64,000 nt of DNA from Tumebacillus avium (GCF_002162355.1 NZ_CP021434.1:2766501-2830500); one strand, 5' to 3'; counted from the stretch's first letter, positions 1 through 9,126 are shown. Numbers and translations are program-made. Notes: generated from the sequence alone by a model not told the origin.

Positions 1-600
1 GGCAAGACCGAGCAGGAGTTGGTCGCTGTCGTCGAATCGACGATGATGGCGCTGGGTGCCTCGGGCACATCGTTCTCGACGATCGTGCTGGCTGGTGAGA
101 AAAGCGCACTGCCGCACGGGTCTCCGGGCAGCCGCACCATTGCACCGGGCGACTTCGTGCTGTTCGATCTCGGGGCGGTCTACGAAGGCTACTGCTCCGA
201 CATCACCCGCACGGTCGTCGTGGGTACGGTGAGCGACAAACAGCGTGAAATCTACGAGACGGTGCTCGCCGCCAACCTCGCCGGCATCGCCGCGACCAAA
301 GCGGGCCGTCCGGCGAAAGAGGTCGATCAGGCAGCGCGCGACGTGATTGAACAGGCTGGCTACGGCGAATACTTCACGCACCGCGTCGGGCATGGTCTCG
401 GCATAGAAGTGCACGAGTTCCCGTCGATGCACGGCAACAACGAACAGGAGATGGTGCCCGGCATGGCCTTCACCATCGAGCCTGGCATCTACGTCCCGGA
501 AGTGGGCGGCGTGCGCATCGAGGACGATGTGATCGTCACCGAAGACGGCGTGGAAATCCTCACCTCCTATCCGAAAGATTTGCAGATCATCCCGGTATAA
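1..600 (+). CDS. M24 family Xaa-Pro peptidase, C-terminal part (5' truncated by window)
   Basis: The reading frame is open from base 1, so the N-terminal part lies outside the window; 199 residues of the pita-bread catalytic domain remain. The five metal ligands expected for M24 enzymes are visible in order: Asp in LFDLGAVYEG, Asp in CSDITRT, His in HRVGHGLG, Glu in FTIEPGIY and Glu in GGVRIEDD. Family knowledge: these cytoplasmic dinuclear-metal enzymes remove N-terminal residues preceding proline (PepP/PepQ type). The gene ends just before a hairpin shared with the convergent hydrolase gene. Whether it is a dipeptidase or an aminopeptidase cannot be decided without the N-terminal domain. 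Confidence 0.9.
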   Translation, partial: GKTEQELVAVVESTMMALGASGTSFSTIVLAGEKSALPHGSPGSRTIAPGDFVLFDLGAVYEGYCSDITRTVVVGTVSDKQREIYETVLAANLAGIAATKAGRPAKEVDQAARDVIEQAGYGEYFTHRVGHGLGIEVHEFPSMHGNNEQEMVPGMAFTIEPGIYVPEVGGVRIEDDVIVTEDGVEILTSYPKDLQIIPV

Positions 601-610
601 CATACAAAAA

Positions 611-633
611 AGCCATCCAGCAGGATGGCTTTT
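611..633. terminator. Bidirectional intrinsic terminator
   Basis: An 8-bp stem (AGCCATCC/GGATGGCT) is preceded by an A-run and followed by a T-run. It sits between two convergent genes. Confidence 0.8.
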
Positions 634-634
634 C

Positions 635-1429
635 TTACGTGCTCAACAACGCTCGTTTCTGATTCTGTTGCTGCTCGAAGCGCTCTAAGATCTCCAGATA
701 CAGCGTGTTGAACTCGGCAAAGCGCTCGATCGTCACGACGTGCGCACAGCCTTGCAACAGGTGGATCTTGGCGCCGTGGATCCACTCTTTCATCTTTTTG
801 ACCTGGCCGACAAACCAATAGTCGGCATCGCCGGAGATGAGGTGCGTCTGCACGTTCAGCTTGCGGCACAAGCTGCCACCGTCCGCCTGGGTCAGGAAGG
901 AGATGATCTTCTCAAACTCCCGCGGGCACAAGTCCTGTGAGGCTTTGATAAACGCCTGCCGTCCGACCTGCTCGCGGCGACGCGGCATCAGCACTTTCGA
1001 ACCGATGCGCACGATCATGCTCGGCGGCAGGATGCGCGTCAAGGTCCGGTTGAGCGGCGAGATCACCGCACGGAAATACCACGGCAGCCGGTAGAAGCCC
1101 CCGGCCAAAGTCAGCGTCCGCACCATCTCCGGATATTTGCCGGCAAACGCCTGCGCCACCAGCGCGCCCATCGAAAGCGAGCAGATATGCGCCGACGTGA
1201 TGCCTTTTGACTTCATCATCGCGGCGAGGTCGTCCGCGTACAGCTCTGCGTCGTACGATTCCACCTTGGAACCGCCCGTCTTGCCGTGACCGCGCAAATC
1301 GTAGAGCAAGACCCGAAACTTCTTTTGAAACATCCGCACTTGCGGCAGCCACGTCCGTGAGTTGCCCGCAAATCCGTGTATAAAAATGACCGGTACACCC
1401 GTTCCGTGTTCGCTTACATAATGCTGCAT
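635..1429 (-). CDS. Alpha/beta hydrolase
   Basis: A 264-aa single-domain alpha/beta hydrolase. The oxyanion-hole motif is HGFAGNS (about residue 18). The nucleophile elbow is SLSMG with the serine near residue 86; it carries Ser where the canonical GxSxG has its first Gly. The acid is probably the Asp in SGDADYWF and the catalytic His lies in GCAHVVTIERF. The fold is clear but the substrate is not: it could be an esterase, a lactonase or a C-C bond hydrolase. ATG start; monocistronic and convergent with the M24 peptidase. An SD-like AGGGAGG lies a few bases upstream. Confidence 0.85.
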   Translation of the reverse strand: MQHYVSEHGTGVPVIFIHGFAGNSRTWLPQVRMFQKKFRVLLYDLRGHGKTGGSKVESYDAELYADDLAAMMKSKGITSAHICSLSMGALVAQAFAGKYPEMVRTLTLAGGFYRLPWYFRAVISPLNRTLTRILPPSMIVRIGSKVLMPRRREQVGRQAFIKASQDLCPREFEKIISFLTQADGGSLCRKLNVQTHLISGDADYWFVGQVKKMKEWIHGAKIHLLQGCAHVVTIERFAEFNTLYLEILERFEQQQNQKRALLST

Positions 1430-1595
1430 GCTGGGTTATTACCTCCCTAAAAAGGTAACTAAAGCGTAGCATAGAACCCTGTCTGACAACACCAAACATT
1501 TCGTGACAAAAGCTTTCCAAACAGGGAGGAAAACGAAACAGGGGATTGAATTTCTTATAGAGTCACAAGATTTTTCAATATCGGTGGAGGAAACA

Positions 1596-2432
1596 ATGAT
1601 CAAGAATTACACGCCGAGCAAGGGCGATTTAGAAAAACTGGCGCGGATGAAAGCTCCGTACCAGCAAACGATAGATGAGCTGAAAGTCAAATTAAAAGGC
1701 ATCAAATACGGCTGCCTGCAAGAAAACGGCTACTCTCCGATCGAATACGTGGTTGGCCGCGTCAAATCGACCGAGTCGATGCTGAAAAAGGCGGAGCTCA
1801 AAGGCGTGCAGATCGGCGTCGGCAACTGGATCGAAGACGTCGAGCACCAAGTGAAAGACATCGCCGGCCTGCGCCTCGTCTCCCGCTATATCGAAGATAT
1901 CCGTGAAGTGCAGGAGATTCTCACCCAACGCGAAGACTTTGTCGTCGAAGAGGTGAAAGACTACATCGCCACACCGAAAGACTCCGGCTACCGTTCGATT
2001 CACATGATCGTGCGCTACCCGACCTACCACGGACCGCTGAAAAAGGACGCTTTCTGCGAGATTCAGCTGCGGACCTTGGCGATGAACTTCTGGGCGACCA
2101 ATGAACACGAACTGCGCTACAAATACGACGAGAAGATTCCGAACGACATGCGGGCCGCTTTGCGCCGCGCCGCCGATACCGCCCATGAGCTCGACATGCA
2201 GATGGGCGAGTTCCGCCGTGAGATTCGCGACGCGCATGAACTGAATGTCCAGTACGCCATGTCGAACGAAGTGAAGCTCGAAGAGATCTTCTCGCTCTAT
2301 GTGAAAAAAGACTACAAGCGCGCCCAAGAGCTCTACCGCCACTATTTTGGCGACGGGCACGATTTTACCCACGATCCCAAGCTGAAAATGATCGACGACC
2401 TGCTGGGCTCGCGATTGAAAATGATGAAATAA
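1596..2432 (+). CDS. Small alarmone synthetase, RelA/SpoT synthetase domain (GTP pyrophosphokinase family)
   Basis: This protein resembles RelQ/YjbM-type ppGpp synthetases, which transfer pyrophosphate from ATP to GTP or GDP in the cytoplasm. The diagnostic stretch includes VVGRVKS, DIAGLRLVSRY, PKDSGYRSIHMIV and EIQLRTLAMNFWATNEHELRYKY, containing the catalytic Glu of the EIQLRT motif. There is no HD hydrolase, TGS or ACT domain, so it is synthetase-only. The start at 1596 follows GGTGGAGG with good spacing; an upstream in-frame start at 1503 has no SD. At 278 aa it is longer than the roughly 210 aa usual for RelQ, with a C-terminal helical extension of about 60 residues. Confidence 0.88.
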   Translation: MIKNYTPSKGDLEKLARMKAPYQQTIDELKVKLKGIKYGCLQENGYSPIEYVVGRVKSTESMLKKAELKGVQIGVGNWIEDVEHQVKDIAGLRLVSRYIEDIREVQEILTQREDFVVEEVKDYIATPKDSGYRSIHMIVRYPTYHGPLKKDAFCEIQLRTLAMNFWATNEHELRYKYDEKIPNDMRAALRRAADTAHELDMQMGEFRREIRDAHELNVQYAMSNEVKLEEIFSLYVKKDYKRAQELYRHYFGDGHDFTHDPKLKMIDDLLGSRLKMMK

Positions 2433-2434
2433 AA

Positions 2435-2457
2435 AGAGACCCGAGAGGGTCTCTTTT
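2435..2457. terminator. Intrinsic terminator
   Basis: An 8-bp stem AGAGACCC/GGGTCTCT with a GAGA tetraloop and a T-run follows the alarmone synthetase. It can also serve the convergent S1-domain gene. Confidence 0.85.
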
Positions 2458-2467
2458 GTCTTGCCAA

Positions 2468-3223
2468 TTATGCTTTCTCACGCAAGGAGCGCTCGATCGA
2501 GGTCATCAGCTGCACGCCAACGTCCGGTTCAAACGCATCGACTGCGGTCTGCATCGCATAGGTGAAGCGGAACGTGGAGGTGTCCTGCAGCAGATCGCGC
2601 AGCATTTTGCGGGCGGTCGGCGAAAGCTCTTGCTTCAGCACGCCTTCCAGAAACTTTTGAATGTCGGACGTCTCCTGATCCAGACGCGCGGACAGATCGG
2701 ATGCGATCGACTTTTGCGGGGCAGGTTCCGGATGCACCGGCTGGTTGATCTTGAACTGGTGCGGCTGCAGTTCGCCTTCCGCTTCCTGCACTTCCGGTTG
2801 CTGCACAGCAGGTTCGGCAGCAGCAACGACGATCTCCGGATCTTCGCTTACCGCCGGCGGTTCTTCTTCCACAACGGCCGTTTCGTGTTGCAGAGCAGAT
2901 TCAATATGTACGGAAGTCTTTTCTTTGTTCTCCAGCGAGAAGGCGATCTCACCGGTACGGCGGTCAAATTTATTGATGCGGACGGTGATCGGCACTTGCT
3001 TGTCGATCATCTCCTGCAGGTTGTTTTGCATCACCGACGACATTTCACTGTTATGAATCAAACCGCTCAGCCCGTCTGAAGTGGACGCAAAGCAACCGAA
3101 ATCCATGATGCGAAACGGATAAACTTCAATAATGGAACCCACATGATACTTGCTCAGCAAGCTGGGTTTCAAGTTGTCTTTCTTCGAACGTCCAAACTGT
3201 TGAACATAACGCAAAGTATCCAT
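2468..3223 (-). CDS. S1 RNA-binding domain protein
   Basis: A 251-aa protein. Residues about 26-100 form an S1/OB-fold (HVGSIIEVYPFRIMDFGCF, then SGLIHNSEMS and GEIAFSLENK), the pattern of Bacillus general-stress S1 proteins. The middle is a low-complexity acidic linker rich in Glu, Pro and Ala. The C-terminal 80 residues form a predicted helical segment not assignable to a family. It probably binds RNA or ribosomes, but the partner is unknown. The ATG start at 3223 has AGGGGAAGG about 14 nt upstream, a rather long spacing. Confidence 0.75.
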   Translation of the reverse strand: MDTLRYVQQFGRSKKDNLKPSLLSKYHVGSIIEVYPFRIMDFGCFASTSDGLSGLIHNSEMSSVMQNNLQEMIDKQVPITVRINKFDRRTGEIAFSLENKEKTSVHIESALQHETAVVEEEPPAVSEDPEIVVAAAEPAVQQPEVQEAEGELQPHQFKINQPVHPEPAPQKSIASDLSARLDQETSDIQKFLEGVLKQELSPTARKMLRDLLQDTSTFRFTYAMQTAVDAFEPDVGVQLMTSIERSLREKA

Positions 3224-3384
3224 ATAGTTGTGCGATACCTTCCCCTCTAAGAAGCCTATTCAAAAGCCCTGCTCTTCAGCTGGAAAAATTTAGTTTTTCC
3301 AATGGCTTTCATAATTCAAGTTTACAACTTGCCAGAATAATGTCAAGCATTCAACAGGATTAAGGAATTACTAACGTTTTACAA

Positions 3385-3417
3385 CAAAGAGACGCTTTTT
3401 CACGAAACGTCTCTTTG
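3385..3417 (-). terminator. Intrinsic terminator of the DsbA-like operon
   Basis: A perfect 10-bp stem CAAAGAGACG/CGTCTCTTTG lies just beyond the stop of the minus-strand DsbA-like gene. Confidence 0.8.
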
Positions 3418-3425
3418 TGTTCAAT

Positions 3426-4004
3426 TTATTCGGTTTGCGCTAACTGACGAATCTGTTCCAAAGTCGGCATGTCTTCGAAATGATGGATCAACAGGCGCAT
3501 GCCGTCGTTCAAATAAGACGGGATCGTGTCGATGTTCAGTTCTTGCGCTTTTTGCAGATCTGCTTCAAAAGCCGCACGGCCGCTGCCGTCGTTCAGCGCG
3601 CTTTGAAACTTTTCCGCATCGAGGCCGATCTCTTCAGCGATCTTCACGAGCAGCGCTTCGTCGGAGATATCCTGCTTGTTGCCCCAGTGCGCGAGGAACG
3701 TAGCTTCGACAAACGCTTCCGCTTTGCCCATTTCGGAGGCAACCTTGGTAGCGATCAGCGCCGGAACCGTCTCTTTTTGGATCGGGGAGGCGAGCTTGAC
3801 GTTGAGCTGTTCCCGCAATTCGCGGAGCTTGAGGCCGGCCGCTTCCATGTATCCTTCCGGCTTCGGCGGCGGGGTGGCGTCTGCGGGCATCTTCCAGACA
3901 TGATAGTCGACGGCAACGCCTTCTGCAGCCAGTTCGCGCACGGTGAACGTCGCGAGGTAGCACCACGGGCAGCTATAGTCGAAGTAAAAATCGAGTTGGG
4001 CCAT
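3426..4004 (-). CDS. DsbA family thiol oxidoreductase (FrnE/HCCA isomerase-like)
   Basis: A 192-aa thioredoxin-fold protein without signal peptide. The active-site motif is CPWC (FYFDYSCPWCYLA, near residue 10) followed by a helical insertion, with a probable cis-Pro in DTIPSY. Family knowledge: cytoplasmic FrnE-like oxidoreductases act on protein or small-molecule thiols. The start at 4004 follows AGGAGGGA; the longer reading frame upstream has no SD. Its ATG overlaps the TAA of the CoA-binding gene (TAATG), so the pair is translationally coupled. Confidence 0.85.
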   Translation of the reverse strand: MAQLDFYFDYSCPWCYLATFTVRELAAEGVAVDYHVWKMPADATPPPKPEGYMEAAGLKLRELREQLNVKLASPIQKETVPALIATKVASEMGKAEAFVEATFLAHWGNKQDISDEALLVKIAEEIGLDAEKFQSALNDGSGRAAFEADLQKAQELNIDTIPSYLNDGMRLLIHHFEDMPTLEQIRQLAQTE

Positions 4005-4426
4005 TAGAATTTCCCTCCTACCAATTGCGTGTGCGCGACGGCGAGGCATTGGTCCATCACGATCTCCACGCCGTTTTGTTTGGCGAGCTCGGCAGCTTTT
4101 TCATCATAGACGCCCGATTGCGCCCAGATGCGTTTGGCGCCTGCTTTGATCGCCGCTTCCACCACGCTGTACAGTTCTTCGCTGCGGCGGAAGACGTTGA
4201 CGAGGTCGATCCCTTCCGGCACATCATCCAGTGTGGGATAAGACGTCTCGCCTAATACCTCTTCGACCATCGGGTTGACCGGAATGATCCGGTAGCCGCG
4301 CTGCTGCATCGTCTCCGAGATCAGATACGAGGTGCGCTCCGGCTTGTCGGACAGGCCGACGACGGCGATGATCTTCGTTTCGGTCAGCCACTTGCGCAGT
4401 TCGTCATGGGTCGGTTCTTGGTACAT
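4004..4426 (-). CDS. CoA-binding domain protein (YccU-like)
   Basis: A 140-aa Rossmann-fold protein of the CoA-binding family. The nucleotide loop is IIAVVGLSDKPERTSYLI, followed by RIIPVNPMVEEVLGE and the C-terminal WAQSGVYDEKA...MDQCLAV block typical of YccU-like proteins. Biochemical role unknown in this family. The ATG at 4426 follows AGGATGATGC; upstream in-frame starts lack an SD. It is the first gene of a two-gene operon with the DsbA-like gene. Confidence 0.85.
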   Translation of the reverse strand: MYQEPTHDELRKWLTETKIIAVVGLSDKPERTSYLISETMQQRGYRIIPVNPMVEEVLGETSYPTLDDVPEGIDLVNVFRRSEELYSVVEAAIKAGAKRIWAQSGVYDEKAAELAKQNGVEIVMDQCLAVAHTQLVGGKF

Positions 4427-4583
4427 GATTGCATCATCCTTTGCCGTAGATTGGTGTATGCTTCCAGCATACCCTGAAATCCGTGAAAAATCTGTTGCGT
4501 GCATTACGTTCATTTAGACAAACCGGGACAAACATGATACATTGGGGGCATTGTCAGTCATATACATAAGGAGGAGACGAAAA

Positions 4584-4943
4584 ATGGCAGAGTCCCTTTT
4601 TCTTCAATATCCGAAGTGCAGCACGTGCCGCAACGCGAAAAAATGGTTAGAAGCGCGCGGCGTCTCGTTTGAAGACCGTCACATTGCCGAGCAGCCCCCG
4701 ACCAAGGAAGAGCTGCGCGATGTGCTCGCCAAGAGCGGTCTTGACATCAAGAAGCTGTTTAACACGAGCGGGCAGAAGTACCGTGAACTCGGCTTGAAGG
4801 ACAAGCTGAAGGCGATGAGCGAAGAGGAGATGCTCGACCTGCTGTCAACGGATGGCATGCTGGTCAAGCGCCCGATCTTTGTGCACGGCGGGAAAGCGAC
4901 GGTCGGTTTTAAGGAAGAAGAATTTACAAAAGTGCTCAGTTAG
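4584..4943 (+). CDS. yusI: ArsC/Spx family protein, YusI-like
   Basis: A 119-aa thioredoxin-fold protein of the ArsC/Spx superfamily. The N-terminus YPKCSTCRNAKKWLE carries a CxxC; the blocks HIAEQPPTKEEL, LFNTSGQKYRELGLK and DGMLVKRPI follow in the order of B. subtilis YusI. It lacks the RNA-polymerase-contact features that would make Spx a confident call. The start at 4584 follows AAGGAGGAG. The next gene starts 15 nt after its stop, suggesting cotranscription with the M16 protease. Confidence 0.85.
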   Translation: MAESLFLQYPKCSTCRNAKKWLEARGVSFEDRHIAEQPPTKEELRDVLAKSGLDIKKLFNTSGQKYRELGLKDKLKAMSEEEMLDLLSTDGMLVKRPIFVHGGKATVGFKEEEFTKVLS

Positions 4944-4958
4944 GAGCGTGATCTATCT

Positions 4959-6179
4959 TTGATTCGCAAGACAGTGTTACCGAACGGGCTGAAAATTGTC
5001 ACCGAGCGGACTCCGTACCTGCGCGGTGCGGTGGCGCACCTGCGCTTTGGCATCGGCTCCGGCCAGGAGCCGTTGAAGATCCAAGGGGTGGCGCACGTCC
5101 TCGAACACATGGTGTTCAAAGGGACGCCTGATCTCGACCAGGTGGCATTCGGCAATGAGATCGCCCGGCTGGGCTGCTCGACCAACGCCTCGACCGGATT
5201 CGAGTCGACCACCTACGAGCTGGACGGTCCGGCAGAAACGGTGCTGCAGGGCCTTGATGTCTTTGCCGGCGTCATCGCCAAGTTCCATGTTCCGCCCGAG
5301 GAGTTTGACAAAGAAAAAGACGTGATTCAAGAAGAGTACAAAATGATTCAGGACGACCCGTCGGCGTGGGGCGAAGACCTCGCCTACCACGCGCTGCTCG
5401 GCGATTTTGCCCATCCGACGATCGGGACGCCCGATTCGATCGACGGGCTGACCAGAAGCATCGTGCTCGACTTCGCCAAGGAGCATTATACGCCCGACAA
5501 CCTGATCGTTGGCGTGGTCGGCAACGTCGAGCATGAAAAAGTGGTCGAGGTAATCGCGAAGCATTTTGGCGGCGAGACCCACACCCGCACAGCGCCGGAA
5601 ACTGTGCAGCTGACTCAGATCAAAGTCCGCCATGAAGAAGAGGACTGCGAGCAGGAGCAGGTGTTCCTCGGCTTCCGTGCCCCGGAAGTGACGCGCAAAG
5701 ACCTGCCCGCTTTTGACGTGGCGATGACGATCCTCGGCGGCGACTCCTGGTCGCGGCTGTTCCAGCGTTTGCGCAACGAGCTGGGGCTGGTCTACCAGGT
5801 CGACGGCTCCTACTCCGGCTGGCCGCATGTCGGCAGCTACATGATCTATGCGGGCTGCCAGCCGTCTGAGACGGACCGCGTGCTGGCGGAGATCCAGTCT
5901 GAGCTGTTCAAATTAAAATCGGACATCACCGCCGACGAACTGTTCCGCTCCAAAGCGATGCTCAAATCGAGCCTGCTGATGAGCAGCGACCAGCTCGGCA
6001 ACAAAGTCCACAAGCTGATCGACGATGAACTGCTGTTTGGCACCTATCGCCAGTACGAGCAGGACATCGCGGAGCTTGATGCGGTGACGGTGGAAGAAGC
6101 TTTGCGCCTCGCCCATGAAGTGCTTGACCCCGACAAGATGACGCAAGTGACGGTCGGGCCGCATCAACCAACGCTCTAA
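4959..6179 (+). CDS. M16 family zinc metalloprotease (processing-protease like)
   Basis: A 406-aa insulinase-fold protein with the inverted zinc motif HxxEH in AHVLEHMVFKGT (near residue 46) and a downstream conserved Glu region EEYKMIQDDPSAWGED. The two M16 halves are present, the second containing the R/Y substrate-binding strand region (LFQRLRNELGLVYQVDGSYSG). It resembles bacterial MlpA/YmxG-type peptidases. The TTG start at 4959 has TAGGAGCG upstream. It probably forms an operon with yusI. Confidence 0.88.
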   Translation: MIRKTVLPNGLKIVTERTPYLRGAVAHLRFGIGSGQEPLKIQGVAHVLEHMVFKGTPDLDQVAFGNEIARLGCSTNASTGFESTTYELDGPAETVLQGLDVFAGVIAKFHVPPEEFDKEKDVIQEEYKMIQDDPSAWGEDLAYHALLGDFAHPTIGTPDSIDGLTRSIVLDFAKEHYTPDNLIVGVVGNVEHEKVVEVIAKHFGGETHTRTAPETVQLTQIKVRHEEEDCEQEQVFLGFRAPEVTRKDLPAFDVAMTILGGDSWSRLFQRLRNELGLVYQVDGSYSGWPHVGSYMIYAGCQPSETDRVLAEIQSELFKLKSDITADELFRSKAMLKSSLLMSSDQLGNKVHKLIDDELLFGTYRQYEQDIAELDAVTVEEALRLAHEVLDPDKMTQVTVGPHQPTL

Positions 6180-6192
6180 TTCCACATTCGCC

Positions 6193-6224
6193 AGCCCCCG
6201 CTGTCTGTGCAGCGGGGGCTTTTT
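6193..6224 (+). terminator. Intrinsic terminator
   Basis: A 10-bp GC-rich stem AGCCCCCGCT/AGCGGGGGCT with a T-run, right after the M16 gene. Confidence 0.9.
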
Positions 6225-6243
6225 GAATTCCAGCAAAATGCTG

Positions 6244-6271
6244 TTGCGTTCGCCTGTTCGAGGTGTATAAT
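6244..6271 (+). promoter_or_regulatory. SigA-type promoter of the EamA permease gene
   Basis: TTGCGT, 16 nt, TATAAT, about 60 nt upstream of the start codon. Confidence 0.65.
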
Positions 6272-6330
6272 ATGGTCTATTACAAAATGTTTCGGATTTC
6301 GAAGTAACTCCGGGGGAGAGTGTACGTGCT

Positions 6331-7269
6331 GTGCATGAGGAAAAAAAGGCCAAGTCATTGCTCTTGTTTGTTGTGATCATCTGGGGCCTGAATGTCGTGA
6401 TGGTGAAATACCTGTCCGGCTTCTTTCCGCCGCTGGAGCTGGCCACCTATCGAATTGGTGCAGCAGCAGTGCTGTTGGGTGTGGTAGTATGGAAGATGTA
6501 CGGTTTTGTAAAGTTATCGTTAAGAGAATGGCTGTACATCGCGGGCATTGCGGTCAGCGGGATCTTCCTGCATCAGATCGCGCTCAGCGCGGGGATCAAG
6601 ACGACCGATGCGTCCACCTCGTCGCTGATCCTCGGTCTCAATCCGCTGGCGACGTCACTGCTTGCGTATGCGATTTTTCGTGAACCGCTGACCCTGCGCA
6701 AAATCAGCGGGGTCGCGCTGGGCTTTCTCGGGGTGGCTTTGGTCATCTTTGGGGACTCGTGGGAGAAGACAGCATCGCTGGCCTTCGGAAAAGGCGAGCT
6801 GCTGGTCTTTGTGTCGATGCTGGTCTACGTGATCTCCGGCATGTTTATCAAAAAAGCGACGCAGACAACTCCCGTGCTGGTCGTGACCGGCTACAGCCAC
6901 GTGCTGGCGACGGTGCTGCTGCTGCTCGTTACGGGAGGGCAAAGCCTGATCACAGGCGAGATCGCCGCACTGCCGACCGACTGGTTCGTCTGGGGCGTGT
7001 TGCTCTTCTCGGGCTGGGTGGCGACGGCGCTGGGCGCGATCTGGTGGAACTCGGGCATTCGATTGATCGGAGCCGGGCGCACGGCGATGTTTTTGAACGG
7101 GATGCCGATCATGAGTCTCCTGTTCTCCGTCCTGCTGCTTGGGGAGTCGATCACCTGGGTCCATGGCATTGGTTTTCTGATGGCATTTTTTGCGATCTAC
7201 CTCGGCACATCACAAGGGAAGATAAACATGAAACGACAAGGGGAGATCGCAAAAGGGCAGCCGGCATAG
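6331..7269 (+). CDS. EamA/DMT superfamily transporter
   Basis: A 312-aa membrane protein with about ten hydrophobic segments arranged as two EamA repeats (first repeat from LLLFVVIIWGLNVVMVKYL, second from LLVFVSMLVYVISGMFIKK). Members of the drug/metabolite superfamily export amino acids, metabolites or drugs; the substrate here is unknown. GTG start with GGGGGAG upstream. It has its own promoter and lies 45 nt before ltaS, so the two may be cotranscribed. Confidence 0.85.
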   Translation: MHEEKKAKSLLLFVVIIWGLNVVMVKYLSGFFPPLELATYRIGAAAVLLGVVVWKMYGFVKLSLREWLYIAGIAVSGIFLHQIALSAGIKTTDASTSSLILGLNPLATSLLAYAIFREPLTLRKISGVALGFLGVALVIFGDSWEKTASLAFGKGELLVFVSMLVYVISGMFIKKATQTTPVLVVTGYSHVLATVLLLLVTGGQSLITGEIAALPTDWFVWGVLLFSGWVATALGAIWWNSGIRLIGAGRTAMFLNGMPIMSLLFSVLLLGESITWVHGIGFLMAFFAIYLGTSQGKINMKRQGEIAKGQPA

Positions 7270-7314
7270 GTTGCTCTTTTGCCGGTTTAGTTGAGGGGAG
7301 GCAGACGGCTGCTG

Positions 7315-9126
7315 ATGATGAATCCTTGTGTGATATTTACCGTTGCATTTTTAGCCAAGATTGCCGTGTTTCAGAATTTGGTGTTTGGCGAAGTGGACGT
7401 GAAGATTCTTTTTCTGCGCGAACTGCCGTTTGTGCTGCTCGTTCACTTTTTGATTGAACTGATCGCAGGGAAGCGCAGGCTGCCCTTGTACTTTTTGATG
7501 AGCGCGATCTTTTCGACCGCTTTTCTCAGCATCGCGCTGTACCATGATTTCTATGGCACGCTGCTGACCTATCAGGCGCTGGGGCAGGCCGGTCAAGTGG
7601 GGGAGATCACGGAGAGCATCGTGGAGATCTTCAACATGTGGTATCTGCTGTTCTTTGCCGACCTGGCTTTCCTGTTCCTGTACAAGAAGTTCCAGCCGAA
7701 AAATAGGAAGATCCGCCGCCTGAACTACGCGGCCGTCTCTTTGCTGTCCCTGGTGGCGGTCGTCGCTTCGATCTGGCAGGTCGAGCAGAAAGAGATCGTC
7801 AACGAGATGAAAAAAGCCGAGCAGATGGGCGTCTTCAACTACCAGGTGGCGCTCGCTGTCGGCGGTGTGGTGCAGGAGGAAGAGGAGATCGGCGAGGTCA
7901 CGCAGGAGCGCATCTTTGAGCTGAAGGGGATCGAAGAGGTGGAAGAGCCGCAATACTTCGGTCTCGCCAAGGATAAAGACGTGATCGTCGTGCAGCTCGA
8001 ATCCTACCAGAACTTCCTGATCGGCCTCGAGATCGATGGGAAAGAAGTCACGCCGAACCTGAACAAGCTGCGCCGGGAAAGCGCCTATTTCCCGAACTTC
8101 TATCAGCAGGTCGGAAAAGGCAACACCTCGGACGCCGAGTTCATGCTGAACACGTCGATCTACCCGGTTGGCGACTATGCAATGTCGCAGCGCTTTGGCA
8201 ACAAGGAAATTCCGAGCATGGCCAAACTGCTCAAGCCGTACAACTACGAAAGCGCGACGTTCCACACCAACGATCTGGAGTTCTGGAACCGCGATCAGAT
8301 GTACGAAGCGCTGGGCTTTGACAAGACGTTCGACAAGCAATTTTTCGGCGAAGAGGAAAAAGTTGCGTTTGGCGCGTCCGACCGTATTTTGTATGAGAAG
8401 ACGGTGCCGGAGCTCGTCAAGATCAAACAGAGCGGCAAGCACATCTATGCCAACCTGATCGCCATGTCGAGCCACCATCCGTTCAAACTGCCGCAGGAAC
8501 TGAACGTGTTCACCATTCCGCAGGAACTGGAAGGCACGGCGCTGGGCGGCTATATCGAATCGGCAGCTTATGTCGATGCACAGATCGGGCACTTTATCAG
8601 CCTGCTGAAAGCGAACGGACTGTATAACGACACCGTGCTGATGATGTACGGCGACCATTTCGGGATGGGCGGGTCTGCGCTCAACGAGACGGAAGACAAG
8701 TTTATGACCGACTGGCTGAAGACCGATTACACGTCGCTGGAGTCGTTTAACATTCCCCTGTTCATCAAAGCGCCGGGCCTGAAAGCGCAGGAGGTTCCGC
8801 ACACCGGCGGTCAAGTCGACATGATGCCGACGGTCGCCAACCTGCTGGGCGTGGAGATGGAGGATCAGATCCACTTTGGACAAGACTTGTTCAACTACAG
8901 CAAAAACATGCTGCCGGAACGGTTCTATCTGCCGTCCGGGTCGTTTTTGAACAACGAGATTCTGTTTGTGCCGGGCTTGAGCTACTATGACGGGAAGGCC
9001 GTCTCGCTGGCCACGCAGGAGGAGGCGGAGAAAGTCTCCGAATACGAGGAGCAGTTCACGCGGGCGCTGGAACTGCTCAAGCTGAGCGACGGCTATATGC
9101 GTTCACTGCCGGAACGAAACGAATAA
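7315..9126 (+). CDS. LTA synthase family phosphoglycerol transferase
   Basis: About 603 aa: an N-terminal bundle of hydrophobic helices (to about residue 160), then an extracellular sulfatase-fold domain. Catalytic features: metal-site Glu in VVQLESYQNF, nucleophile Thr in GKGNTSDAEFMLNTSIYP, a histidine region in IAMSSHHPF, and the metal-binding Asp-His in MYGDHFGMG. Family knowledge: LtaS polymerises glycerol phosphate from phosphatidylglycerol into lipoteichoic acid at the outer membrane face. ATG at 7315 (or 7318) follows GAGGGGAGG; the earlier in-frame TTG would put the SD inside the gene. Confidence 0.9.
   Translation: MMNPCVIFTVAFLAKIAVFQNLVFGEVDVKILFLRELPFVLLVHFLIELIAGKRRLPLYFLMSAIFSTAFLSIALYHDFYGTLLTYQALGQAGQVGEITESIVEIFNMWYLLFFADLAFLFLYKKFQPKNRKIRRLNYAAVSLLSLVAVVASIWQVEQKEIVNEMKKAEQMGVFNYQVALAVGGVVQEEEEIGEVTQERIFELKGIEEVEEPQYFGLAKDKDVIVVQLESYQNFLIGLEIDGKEVTPNLNKLRRESAYFPNFYQQVGKGNTSDAEFMLNTSIYPVGDYAMSQRFGNKEIPSMAKLLKPYNYESATFHTNDLEFWNRDQMYEALGFDKTFDKQFFGEEEKVAFGASDRILYEKTVPELVKIKQSGKHIYANLIAMSSHHPFKLPQELNVFTIPQELEGTALGGYIESAAYVDAQIGHFISLLKANGLYNDTVLMMYGDHFGMGGSALNETEDKFMTDWLKTDYTSLESFNIPLFIKAPGLKAQEVPHTGGQVDMMPTVANLLGVEMEDQIHFGQDLFNYSKNMLPERFYLPSGSFLNNEILFVPGLSYYDGKAVSLATQEEAEKVSEYEEQFTRALELLKLSDGYMRSLPERNE

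Noticed and set aside
3275-3305. Inverted repeat TGGAAAAA/TTTTTCCA as a terminator or operator
   Set aside because: AT-rich arms without GC stem or T-run in the right position; could be chance in an AT-rich gap.
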